From: Strongyloides papillosus
Taxonomy: Eukaryota > Nematoda > Chromadorea > Rhabditida > Strongyloididae
Assembly (NCBI GenBank): GCA_005656395.1
Contig: SRSI01000072.1
Coordinates: 1-64,000, forward strand
Length of the DNA: 64,000 bases
Reading direction: 5' to 3'
Part shown: piece by piece, positions 43,879 to 55,095 of the stretch
How the letters are laid out: the number at the start of each line of letters is the position of its first letter
Numbering within the stretch: position 1 is the first letter of the stretch
The notes under the pieces: model-generated
What the model saw: only the letters and a program-made list of their open reading frames with translations
Database searches by the model: none
What the model was told of the DNA's origin: nothing
Translations under genes and position numbers: made by a program

Positions 43879-45519
43879 CACGCGATTTACTATCCCTGAT
43901 TCAATAAACTTAAAGTAACAAATATGCTAAAGTTCTAATTTATTTAGTAAATCAGGCACCAAAAAGTAAAAAATAGTTTATCTTTTAAAAAATTAATATA
44001 TTAATATTTTTAATAACTTTAAACAGTTAATTAAATTTAACTTCTGAATAAACTAATAGTTTTAAATAATCGAAAAATAAGGAAACTCAATAGTATCAAT
44101 TATATTTATACTTATGACTTTTTTAAATACTATGTTGTTTATCTATTAATATAATTTTTTTTCTTGTAATTATATACTATCACTTTTTTATATTGTTATT
44201 ACTATAATAGTTTTAGTAGTTCAATCTGATTAATTTGACTAAAATTTCATACAACGAATGTTTGTAATAGTGTCAACTGTTTACAAAATTTAATATATGT
44301 AAAATGCTGTAGAGTATGTATATTGACAACAAAATAATTGAACACTTTGCAAAATTAAAATATAATTATATTGAAACGTTAATTTATTAGTTGATATGAT
44401 ACGTAAGAATTTTAAATACAAATATATGAAGTCTTGAATTTCTAATGAATAAATATTTTTTAGTGAAAATAAGTATTATTTTATAAGTTCAAATGGTGTG
44501 TACATAACAAAAAAAAATAAGAAAATTAATTTTTTCTATATCATAACTCTTTTTAAACTTAACTCATTTTCATAGTTAAATAGTCAATAGATCTATTTGT
44601 TGACTTAGTGTGAAAACAGGCACCAAAACGTTTTAGTTACTATAGATCAAGTCATTTTCAAATAACACCTCTTTTTGAAATAATTTTTTTAGGTTTGTTT
44701 CAAATAATATTTTGAAAGTTAACAAAATAAAGTAAATAATGGCTCATTTGAAAATCTTAACGCCAGAATAAGAGGGTAAATTAATATCACTAAGGTTAAT
44801 TGATAATTACCCCAATTAAGAATCAAAGAGTGGTGAATATTTTTATTAAAAAAATCAAAGTAGAATATGTTAAAATGTTAAACAAAGGCATGAAGACGCA
44901 AAGCCTTCACTGATTTAATAAAAATTATAAATAATCAAAATTTCTAAGATATTGTTGCTTTTAGCACTTCATATATAAATTTCTACGTTCCATATTAATT
45001 AATAAATTAACATTTCAATGTATTCATATTTTAATTTTGTAGAGTCTTCAATCATTTATGTTGTTAATATACATACTCTATAGCATTTTACATATATTAA
45101 ATTTTGCAAACAGTTGACACTATTACAAACATTCGTTGTATGAAATTTTAGTCAAATTAATCAAATTGAACAAAATGAGCGACTGAACTATTAATATAAT
45201 GACAATATAAAAAAGTGATAGTATATAATTACAAGAAAAAAAATTATATTAATAGATAAACAACATAGTATTTAAAAAAGTCATAAGTATAAATATAATT
45301 GATATTATTGAGTTTCCTTATTTTTCGACTATTTTAAAAATGTTAATTTTTTAGAAGTTAAAGTCAATTAATTGTTTAAAGTTATTAAAAATATTCATAA
45401 ATTAATTTTTTTAAATGTAAACTATTTTTTACTTTTTGGTGCCTGATTTACTAAATAAATTAAAACTCTAGCATATTTGTTACTTTAAGTTTATTGAATC
45501 AGGGATAGTAAATCGCGTG
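43879..45519. mobile_element. Palindromic TIR element, 1641 bp, TA target duplication
   Basis: Ends CACGCGATTTACTATCCCTG and its inverse, flanked by TA (43877-43878, 45520-45521). The arms of about 450 bases are inverted copies with minor differences (for example TTTTTGGTGCCTGATTTAC in both). The ~730-base centre contains a unit related to the satellite at 13795 (44545-44880, TTGACTTAGTGTGAAAACAGG). No transposase. Confidence 0.88.
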
Positions 45520-45521
45520 TA

Positions 45522-45869
45522 ATTTAGTATAAAAATGCTTTTATAAAAAATATGCTATGCGGACCAGCAATGACCTGACGAAGACGGGTCTAAGGCGGTT
45601 TACTAAAAAATATCAGGTGTTTTCTATTAATCAATACAAGGCAAATAAAAAAGTTTAAATAAAATACTTTTTAACTATCAAAAATTTTATTAGACTAAGT
45701 AACAATATTAGTGACAATGAAAAATTAAGTTTACCATATAAACTTAAAGAAATGTCATATTCGTAATTTGAAGTTAATTTTAATCTATAAAAAGTTGTTT
45801 TATAATCTGTTAATTTTATATTAACACTATAAAATCGTAAACCCAATAAACTTATTATTGAAATTATTA
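45522..45869. other. Junction and 3' flank of the minus gene, copy 2
   Basis: Bases 45555-45600 are a short GC-rich patch (GCGGACCAGCAATGACC) without a match here. From about 45600 the sequence is collinear with 22050-22330. Confidence 0.5.
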
Positions 45870-47045
45870 CTAGAACATTTCTGCTTTACAAGACTCAATT
45901 GATTGTTCAAAATTTTTAGTTGAATCATCTTTAGTTGGATCAACTTGCTTATAAATTAATAGTAAAGAACTTTTAGAAAAAGGATCATGGAATTTCACAA
46001 ATACTTCGCTAGATAATGCTTTTAATTCAATAAATTTAGAAACATTATGTTGTATATATAAGCCTTCTACACCTTTGTCCTTACGATATTTGATTTCGCC
46101 TCTTGGATTCATAACACAATCTTTAATGTTAAATATTTGTGCCCCTTCAACAATGATTTGCACAACTTTACTCTTATTTTCTGCTTTTATTGAAATGTAA
46201 CAATCTTCTTTAATGTTTTCAATAATTACTTCATGCTCTTTATCTTCTGCTTCTAACGTAGTTTCTCCTTTGTTACAACCAACGTCGTCTTTTATTTTAA
46301 TGATATCTTGACATTTGTCACCAGTAAAGATTGAAGGACATTCACATTTTTTACAATTTTTATTAGAATAATAACCTCCATGCTCACAAGAATTTTTCTT
46401 TTGGCATTTACAGTATATATTATTTATTTTTCTAAGATCACTAAAAACAAATAGTCTATTTGATTTAAGCATTCCTTTATATCGACATTCAAGAGGAATA
46501 TAAGTTGGATTTTGTCCGTTACTACCGAAATAAGTAGGAAAATGTGTTGCTGATGCAAAATCATAATCTGTATCTTTGATAAATTTATAGTAATAATTTG
46601 ACATATAATAATAGGGTTTAAATATTCTATCAATATGTTCATCGTAAATTTTTAATTCTCTATCTCTATCAACACGTTGAATTTCTGGAATTAGTCCGAA
46701 TGCAAGTCCTATATAGAAACGTATTTGAAATATATCTTTGTATGTTTCTTTTGTTAAACTAATATAAGTAGGTTTTTTCTCATCATTAGATAGTACTACG
46801 TGATCTTTATAATCAGTCAAAACAAATTTAATTTCTATGCTTGTTGATACATCTTTATATGGCGATTTTACAAATTTTAAACAAGTATAATTATTAATTT
46901 GGTAGAAGAATTCATCTATTTCTTCAACATCTGGATATCCTTTTAAAGTTTCAAACAAAGTTAAAATTTTTGGTTGATAAGAGTACAGGACATTTTTATC
47001 TGTTGGATAAGGTGCTGGGTACACAATTGGCTCTTTAATTCTATT
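45870..47045 (-). CDS. Astacin-like pseudoprotease with EGF and CUB-like domains (exon 2, 391 aa)
   Basis: The exon begins after GCTTTTTAG (47046 and above) and is open to the TAA at 45870. It has the same order as 22329-23510: VYPAPYPTD, INNYTCLKF, HVVLSNDEKKPTYISL, RVDRDREL, EGF (YCKCQKKNSCEHGGYYS ... CECPSIFTGDKC), CUB-like GEIKYRKDKGVEGLY, and a conserved tail ESCKAEMF. The zinc helix is FYIGLAFGLIPE, so all His ligands and the Glu are lost in the same way as in its paralogue; inactivation predates the duplication. The protein is clearly related along its whole length, with no stop. A short signal-like start (MLILVNCISVIALSKS, near 47250) lies upstream but has no convincing donor site and no counterpart in copy 1, so exon 1 is unresolved. 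Confidence 0.8.
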   Translation of the reverse strand, partial: NRIKEPIVYPAPYPTDKNVLYSYQPKILTLFETLKGYPDVEEIDEFFYQINNYTCLKFVKSPYKDVSTSIEIKFVLTDYKDHVVLSNDEKKPTYISLTKETYKDIFQIRFYIGLAFGLIPEIQRVDRDRELKIYDEHIDRIFKPYYYMSNYYYKFIKDTDYDFASATHFPTYFGSNGQNPTYIPLECRYKGMLKSNRLFVFSDLRKINNIYCKCQKKNSCEHGGYYSNKNCKKCECPSIFTGDKCQDIIKIKDDVGCNKGETTLEAEDKEHEVIIENIKEDCYISIKAENKSKVVQIIVEGAQIFNIKDCVMNPRGEIKYRKDKGVEGLYIQHNVSKFIELKALSSEVFVKFHDPFSKSSLLLIYKQVDPTKDDSTKNFEQSIESCKAEMF

Positions 47046-47345
47046 CTAAAAAGCATATTTTTTAGATTATTGAAAAATGATATTTTTTCATTTCAGTAGA
47101 GTCAGTAAAAAAGTAGTTTTTTGTTATTAAAAATTATGTTTTATTGGTAGCTACCAATTTTGTCGAAATCTTCGAGCAAAACGTTTATTTTAAAATGACT
47201 CTTAGATAACGCGATGACAGAAATACAATTTACCAAAATTAACATATTATCTTTATTCAATATTTTTTAACGCTTAACTAGCAAGGCGCAAAGACTTTTG
47301 ACAAAAATTGAAAAGTGATTTATCCTTGTAAAATTGTACGTACAT
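47046..47345. other. Upstream region of the minus gene, copy 2
   Basis: AT-rich. A possible signal-peptide frame near 47250-47205 is not supported by a splice donor. Confidence 0.4.
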
Positions 47346-47347
47346 AT

Positions 47348-48649
47348 ACAGGGTATCTGAGAACTAATCATAAAAATTTAAAAGAGTATAATTTTTTCAA
47401 TGTCAACGTATTTATATGATCTTATATTTACCTTAAAGCTTAAAATTTTACTTAAAAGTATTTTATTATCTAATACAGTACCTTAAAATGTGTTGCAAAA
47501 AAGGGGCTGTATTATCATATGCTTATAAAATTGCAGAAAATACTAAGTTTTTAAAAAGTTACGCTATTCTTAATAACTGAAAAATTAAGAAATTTTTTGT
47601 AAAAAATAGAACTCACTAAAAAATTTAATCCACCGTTTCAAACGGTAGGCAATTTTGGAGAAGTAATTAATTAAATTAGCTTCAAAATGCAGGCAGTCTT
47701 GGAGAGATGGTTAGTTAAGTTAATTTTGTTTTAAAATAGTCATTTAAAAGTTTTTCATATTTTGAAAAAAATGGTGTCGTGAGATGAGTAGTATTTTCAT
47801 TATCAAATACGTTTAGTTTTATACTGTTCAGATAAACGTTGAAGGATCTTTAATTTGACATAAAAATATCTCAGGTACGCAAGAGGGATTTCAATATTAG
47901 TAAGTTTCACAATTTTGTTTTAATCTATTCTTTTTAGATTAAATTTTGTATATTTTTTAAGTGGAGACCGGGAGAATTCATGTAATAAAAAATGTTTAGA
48001 AGTTGGTAAGTTTTATGAATGTGTTTGAACTTATTCTTTTTAGATTAAAACATGTATATTCTTTAAATAATGACCTGAAGGTTCCAGGTGATAAGAAATA
48101 TTTAATATTTGGTAAGTTTTGTAAATACATTTGATTTTATACTTTCTAGATAAAAATTAAAGGATCTCAGGTACTACCACTGATAAGTTTATGGCTTTTT
48201 TGTTAATTTGTGTATATTTTGAGTATAATGTTTTTTATGTTTGTGTACATTTTTTTATATTGGTATTTATGACAATAATTTGTTTAATAAAACACTATAC
48301 TATTTATAATATTGTGTTATTTATTTTCTATATAAAAACAAGGTACCAAGAAATTTGTCCTTTAGCGAAATAATTTAAGATTATCTTTTTAGGACGCGAA
48401 AATCTCAATCAACCGTTTGAAACAGTAGTATTGTAAAGTCATAAACGGTACAATCTAACTGTTTGTATATAGTGAGAAGTCATATAAATATTTATAATTA
48501 TATTATAAATACCTTTTCTACTACTTTTATTCTTTGAAAAATTTCCTAAGTAATATTCTGAGCTCTTAAATGAATATAAAATCAAAAAAATATATGTAAA
48601 ACAGTAAAAATTACACTTAAATTTTTACGGTAATTTTTAAGACATCCTG
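47348..48649. mobile_element. TIR element, 1302 bp, with internal ~100-base tandem repeats
   Basis: Ends CAGGGTATCTGAGAACTAAT and the inverse of CAGGATGTCTTAAAAATTAC, flanked by TA. Inner inverted motifs: GTTTCAAACGGT at 47634 and its inverse at 48411. Bases about 47790-48190 contain four ~100-base units (TAAGTTTTATGAATGTGTTT, TTCTTTTTAGATTAAA). No transposase. The matching site in copy 1 (about 23960) is empty. Confidence 0.8.
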
Positions 48650-48651
48650 TA

Positions 48652-51600
48652 CAATTTAATATGCTAATTTCATTTTTAAATAATATTTAAAAAAATTAAG
48701 TGTAAACAATTAAAAATAAGACAGGCAAAAATTCGCATTAAGATAAAAAGTTAATATTTTTATTCTTAGAACTTCTTAACAAATACAGAAATAAACAAGT
48801 GTTTATATATTAATAAATAATAGACTTAAATTATTTCATTAAAAAATGTTTTTTAAATAATGCTTTAAAACGAAATATTGGTAAAAAGAGTAGAAATTTT
48901 ATCAAAAATTGTTAAAATTTTAATGGCTACAGAAAAAAATATTTATTGAGATTTTCAAATTACCTACGATCATAGTTTATGATTAATTTTAAAGTTAATA
49001 CTCAGATCTTCTATCCAATGTAGCGGCCGTACTTTGTTTTAAAATCGAGACACTAGATTTAAAATTTTTTTTAATTGTCGAAATATTAAACTGAAAGCAA
49101 ACATAAATATTTACTAAAGTCTTTAGACTATCTATGAAAATGGTTAGTGTTTTATTTTCTAGGTAAAATTATTAAATCTGATAAAAAGAATTAAAATCGT
49201 ATTTTTATAGTTGAGATATTAACTTTTAATTTGGTTTTTTGAAACACTGTTAACATAATTATCCAACAAATAATAATACTTTTTGAAGCTCGTACATAAT
49301 CTATGAAAACAGTTATTATATTAGTCTTTAGCTAAGATTTAAACCTTAAATCTAATCAAAGAGACTGTTAGTACAAGCTTTTTAAGAAAAGCATGTGTCA
49401 ATTAATTTAATAGCAAAAAATTTTAATCGTTTTTTTTTAAATTTTTGGTATAATTTAAAAATGTTATACTATTTTAAAATATAACATTTGCTTGCCATTG
49501 TTTTTGTTTATTATAAAGTTAATTATAAGTAAAATGAGGAACAATTCTCAACAAACTCTGTTTAAGATAATGTTTTTTAAAAAAAAGGGTTTATTGTGTT
49601 TTGCTACATTTTGTCATTTTATTCGACTAAAACAAAATCTATAAATGGCCCTACCGAAACACCAAAGTATCAAATAAACTTACAGCCTGTTCAGTGTATA
49701 CTATAGTTGATAATAAAATAAGTAGAGTCAAATGCATTTTATTAATAGATAAAAAAAAATTTTATAGAAAAATTAAAAAACTTTGAATATTTATACTATT
49801 TTTTTAATACAAGTATTGTTGTTAGATAGACAATGTAAATATTTGTATATGTAGCTAAACACATCTTTATTGTTTTATTTGCAAAGAAAAGTGCAAGTTC
49901 TTTTTGTGCTGGATCAGATTGCCTAATTAGTAGTCAAAAGAAGCAAAAAACAATATATAAAAGATATTATAAAAATATATGTATAAAATATTTGCACAGA
50001 ATTAAAAGAACATTAACATATTATATATAATATTGAAAATTTTTCATTTACAAAGCATACATTTTTACGATTTTTATTGTTTGCTTAATTAACGTACAAT
50101 GTTGCATTATATTTTATGAAATAACAATGATCATTAATAAAGTCCATTTTGAAAAGTATGAATATATATCTGTTAAATTAATTAATATTTGCAGTCGTAC
50201 TGACCTTGGTTAACGACAAAAGTAAACACTAAAATTAAGATATACTCTTTTGTACTTTTATTATATTCACTGTTAATATTTAAAAAATACGAATTTTTAT
50301 TGTGTACTTACATTCAATAATTATATTTAATATTAAATATCAAACGTTATACTGTTTGCGATTATTAATAATATTTTTACTAATGCAAATTTTAACGGCA
50401 TGTGATTACTTAACTTTTTAATTTCTTTATTATTTATGTTAGAAAAAATTTTTAATTATTTTAAAAATAGTGCTATATAAAACATAAAAAAAATATAATT
50501 TTAAAAATCAACAACTAGTAATTATTTAACAAAATATAAAAAATTGATTGTTTCAGAATAAAAGAATAATTTGATAATTTATTTCCACAAATAAGGGAGA
50601 TATAAAAAACTAAATAATAAGTTAATAATTTAAAAAGGAAAACTCACCCTCTCTGCGTTATGAGGAGGTTAATGTTAGTTGACTAAGAAGGGTGCGATAG
50701 TATTTTTGTTAGTATTTATAGATAGAAAAATTCATGACAAACCATCAATCATGACTATTTGATTGTATCATGAAACATTGATATTGTATTTTTGGATATA
50801 GTGGAATCAACTCGTGACTTTATAAATTATCTCTGATAAAAAACAGTGTAAAAAATATTCATAAATTTTGATATATTATTTTAATTGACCATTAGAAATT
50901 TATTATTTGTTGCTTCAGTAAAAGAAGCATGCTTTAAAAGTAAAAGTATTCCGGAAGAAAGTTTGCAATCATAAAAAAATTTGCAATATCTAAGACAAAA
51001 ATTTACTTGAGCCTGAAAACAAACCACTAAATAAATTCGTTAAATTTAAAAATACACTGATTAATCTATACTTCATAGATATTTAATAAAATTTAAAGGT
51101 GTTATTGTAAATATTATTGGTAATCTTGTTTAACATGAATTGTTAACAGTGAAACTTTTATTTGTTATATAATATTTAATTACTTTCTGTTTCGATACAA
51201 AAAAAAGAACACAATCTGTGTAAAATGCAACAATTTGTCAGACCTAAAAAATTTCAATTTTTTGATTTGCAATTAATTTTATCGTTAATATTTTGCACAT
51301 GAAAATTGAAGCAACAATTAAAAAATTGATAAAATAAATTGCTATTTTTTGTGATGTTATTTTTATCTTAAGACTTATAATGTTTTACAAAACACATTTT
51401 AAAATGCAAGATTAGAAGTTAATTTCTAGAAAAATTAAAAACGCTTTTAAATAAATGATCATCAACGCATCATAGTATCTTTTTAATATTTTAATCTATT
51501 TGAACTATTATAATTTTTTTTTCTTTTTTAAATTGTACATATCTGTGAAAGCACAAATTGTTTTTATATAATGTCTTTAAAATCATCTTTAAAAACTAAA

Positions 51601-52322
51601 CTTATAAAAAATATAAATTTTTATTTATAATAAAAAATAACTTTTAAATATTTAATAAAAAAAACAATAACTAAAATAATATTTTTAACTATTAATATTT
51701 TGTGTAGTTTAATAATCATTGTTATTTGTTATTATTGCTATGAAATTTTTTAGTTTATAAACTTAGAGTTGTTAGTAGATTGTTTAATAGAATGATTTTT
51801 GTTAAAACATAAAAAACTTTACACGAAATTGGCTTTTAATAACGCAGCTTTATAACATTTTATAAAAAACAAGTTAGACTTTAAGAAGATTATAATATCA
51901 TACAATAATATTAAGATTATAGTTACATTTACTTCAAAATGTCAGAAAATATGATATTGTAAAAAATGACAAAATTAATGCAACGATCTAATATTTTTGC
52001 GTCGTTTAAAATATTTTGTTCTCGCTTGATATTTTAAACTTTTAGTAAATTTAATTTTTTAATAAAAGGGTCATTTTATTACATTTCAGCTTAATTTGTC
52101 AGATTTTTTTTTTGTGTACATAATTGTTGATACCAAAAATACATCAAATAATCATACATGATTGATTTGTAAATACTTTTTGTAATATAAATAATATATT
52201 TAAATTTGATTAGCAGTACATAACACTAATAATATTTACTTAATAATAGTATTTTAAATCGAAAAGTATTTAATGCATAATTTTTGTAGTAGTTTAAGCA
52301 ATAGTTTTTTTTTGTTTTCAAA
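48652..52322. other. Central spacer of segmental copy 2
   Basis: Non-coding and collinear with copy 1. It holds two ~180-base tandem units (about 49110 and 49290) whose copy-1 counterparts are split by foldback 1, and the conserved stretch at 50900-51095. No independent gene. Confidence 0.55.
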
Positions 52323-53658
52323 ATGAATTTGATCGTAGCCATTTTATTATCGACATTCTTGTATATAACACAAGCTGTAAGTAATAATATAAATAAAGTA
52401 ACATTTTTTTTAGGAGGATGACATTCCTTCAAATTTTTATATACCACCTTATCCTACTAAACCAAATAATATATCATATTATTTTGATGGTAAAGTTATT
52501 GTCGAAATACAAAACATTAAATCACAGTCAATTTACCATACTGATTCTGAGGAAGAAAATGATTATAACATTGGTACAACTTATGTTAAATTAGAACTCT
52601 TACTTGAAGAATTTCAAAATTATACTTGTTTACGATTTAATAAGACTAGACAACCTGTTAAAGAAATAGGAATTAACTTTTATGTATCCGATGATGATAA
52701 AAATCATGTAGAATTATCTAGAAGTAAAGACAATCCTACAATTCTTAATCTAACAAGAAAAGTATACAGAGATCCATTTAAATTTCGTTATTTCCTTGCT
52801 AAAGCTTTGGGTTTTATGCCTGCAATTCAACGTATTGATAGAGAATTAGAGTTAACTATTTTTAACGATAGTATAGATGAAAATTTTTACCAAGAATATG
52901 AAAAATCAACATATTATTATTCACATTTTTTTGAATCAGATTTTGATTTTAAAACTGCAGCGATGCCTATTAACAATCTTGGACTTAAGAGATCATCCAA
53001 GCATAATAAAACTTACGAACCTTATATAAAGCCATATTATGAACTAATGTTGGAAAAACGTTATGACTTTAGCTTTTCGGATTATAGACAAATTACTTAT
53101 ATGTATTGTAATTATACCTATGAAGAAAATCAATGTAAGAATGGTGGATATCGTTATACCTATAGTAATAATTATTCCGAATGTAAATGCCCTCGAGGAT
53201 ATTCAAATTATGATTGTCAAAATATTCATTTTCAAACTAAAACTTGTTCTACACAGAATAAATTTACAGCATACTCAGACTATCGAACAATGGTATTAGA
53301 AGGTGATTTTAGAAATTGTTATATTAATATAAAAGCATCAAAAAGCATGGGAAAAGTACAAATTTATGCTAAACATTTAGAATGTAATAATCGTTGTAAA
53401 TATGACAGTAAAATTGATAGCATAGAAATAAAATATCGAGATGATAAAGGGGTAAAAGGTATTAGTCTTTTTACAAAAGATTTCAAACCTATAGAACTTC
53501 CAGCTTTATCTAATGAGGTAACTATATTGTGGATATTTGGAGGTAAAGAGTTTACTCCAAAGTTTACTTTTCAATACAGAGAAGTTATTCCAGAATCAAA
53601 ATGGCCATATTGGCTGGATGAACATTTTAACTATATTAACAATTCATATTTTAATTAA
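52323..53658 (+). CDS. Astacin-like pseudoprotease with EGF and CUB-like domains (432 aa, two exons)
   Basis: Exon 1 is 52323-52376, exon 2 is 52414-53658; 37-base intron. The signal peptide MNLIVAILLSTFLYITQA differs from the paralogue at one residue. Then YIPPYPTKP, the astacin-like domain (YTCLRFN, HVELSRSKDNPTILNL), EGF (Cys 250, 259, 275, 277, 286) and a CUB-like part (IEIKYRDDKGVKGISLF). The zinc helix is YFLAKALGFMPA: Tyr144, Phe145, Lys148 and Pro154 replace the ligands, and even the conserved Glu after the last His is Ala. RIDREL keeps the downstream R-x-D-R motif. No frame break over 414 codons. It has the same orientation and context as 34381-35689, so it is the copy-2 member of the divergent pair. 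Confidence 0.88.
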
Positions 53659-54080
53659 CGTATTAACAATTAATATTTAATTTTTGTATTTTATCGATTA
53701 AATAATTTTTTTTCCTTTTTAATTACAATGTCTATTTCTCAACATTTATTAATGTTGACGTCAGTTCATAACAGAATAAATTAGATTTAAATATTAATGA
53801 GTATTATGACAATTTTTATTTTATAAATACCATGAATTTTCTTTAATAAATATTATGCTTCACACTTCAGTTTGTGTTATAATAAAATTTTTATTCATTG
53901 AATAAAACAAAAAATTTGACGTAGAATTTTTTCTTTAAAATTAAATACACAAAAAACATCATTTTTCGTCTTACACAGAAGAAATTTTTCGAAAATTCCA
54001 TTGCGTGTCTTTTTTTTTAAATTGATTTTCAAAAACTTTTTTTTTCACAATATAGAAAAAGGCATGTATTTTCTATGTAA
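53659..54080. other. 3' flank, AT-rich
   Basis: No gene or repeat end recognised. Confidence 0.4.
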
Positions 54081-54385
54081 ACATGGTTCTGTAGTAGAAG
54101 CCTCCAGAAATCAAATGTAAAAACAAAAATATTGTGATAGAAGCTTCTAGAAATCAGAGGTAAAAACATAAATGTTTTTGTATTCCGCAATAATTATGAA
54201 ATCCGAAGTGTATAAAAGAAGGCAAACCAGGAAGAGTAAGTCACTATTTCTTAAGTACTTCCTCAATTACTACTACGTACCTCAAGATATGGGACACTTG
54301 TAACCTATTGAAGAATAATTAACTATATATATATCCTATTGTACCATTTATGTTTATTAAAATAAAATCTTAAAATAGTTGCCCT
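54081..54385 (+). promoter_or_regulatory. LTR-like promoter with heat-shock-type elements
   Basis: A 43-base unit is repeated in tandem (from 54091 and 54134). The second holds a perfect three-part heat-shock element GAAGCTTCTAGAA (54140-54152), the first a weaker one. TATAAAAG is at 54211, and an AATAAA-type signal near 54359. The layout fits a solo or truncated LTR or a stress-gene promoter; no gene follows. Confidence 0.45.
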
Positions 54386-54689
54386 AGTTTAGTATGGCAA
54401 CCCATTACGGTTCCTTAAGGTGGACAACAATCCAGTGATATATATTGCAATGCAATTATGTCTCGAAAAGTTTTTTTTTTTAATTTAAAATGCTTAACGT
54501 TAAACAATTTAGTTTAAATTGTCACGCGCCGCAGGAATCCTCAGCACGTCTTTTAACTGCATTATATTCTGTCACAAATTTGTTTCCTATGTATTGGGTG
54601 AATATTCAGAATTGCATATTTTTAACGACGAAAAATGATGTTTTTTCTATGTTCAAAAAAACTGTTGAAAAATTCAATAAGAGGAAGTA
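54386..54689. other. Spacer before the pogo element
   Basis: An open frame from 54490 contains CHAPQESSARLLTALYS, with unusually GC-rich codons, but no homology that I recognise. Confidence 0.3.
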
Positions 54690-55095
54690 CAGTCAACTCT
54701 CTCTATTAAAAAGACCTCTATAAGAAACTTTCTTCTATAAGAAACCATAGTCTATGGTCCCAAAACTAAAATTAAATTTTCATACATTTTTGGTTTTCTA
54801 TAAGAAACAATAAAAGTCGTAATAAGAAAATTTCCTCCTATAAGAAACCATATAGGTGATATTTTTTGAATAAAATTGCTTTCTTTTCTGTTGAAAAAGG
54901 TATTGAAGATTATAAAACGTTCGCATTTCAATAGAGATATCTATTAGATTTACACTTTAGTCACATAGTTTTTGCATATTATAAATTTTTCTCATCGTTT
55001 TATTGAGAAAAGATGGAATTTTTTGAGTATAAATTAGGTGTTCTTATTAAAAAGGTTTATTTAATACTATTAAATTTTAAATTTATTCGTTGTTA

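Larger units (their letters stand above)
45600..53700. repeat. Segmental duplication, copy 2
   Basis: Same gene order and spacers as 22050-35800, without the foldbacks and LTR element but with its own TIR element at 47348. Confidence 0.85.

Noticed and set aside
45555..45600. GC-rich patch as a tRNA or small RNA gene
   Set aside because: No cloverleaf, no A/B box pair and only a weak 4-base stem.
48191..48373. 60-codon hydrophobic frame as a membrane peptide
   Set aside because: AT-rich chance frame in the TIR element, with no homologue in the other segmental copy.
54490..54723. 77-codon frame with GC-rich codons as a gene
   Set aside because: It runs into the pogo terminal repeat, has no homology and no promoter context; left as unexplained.
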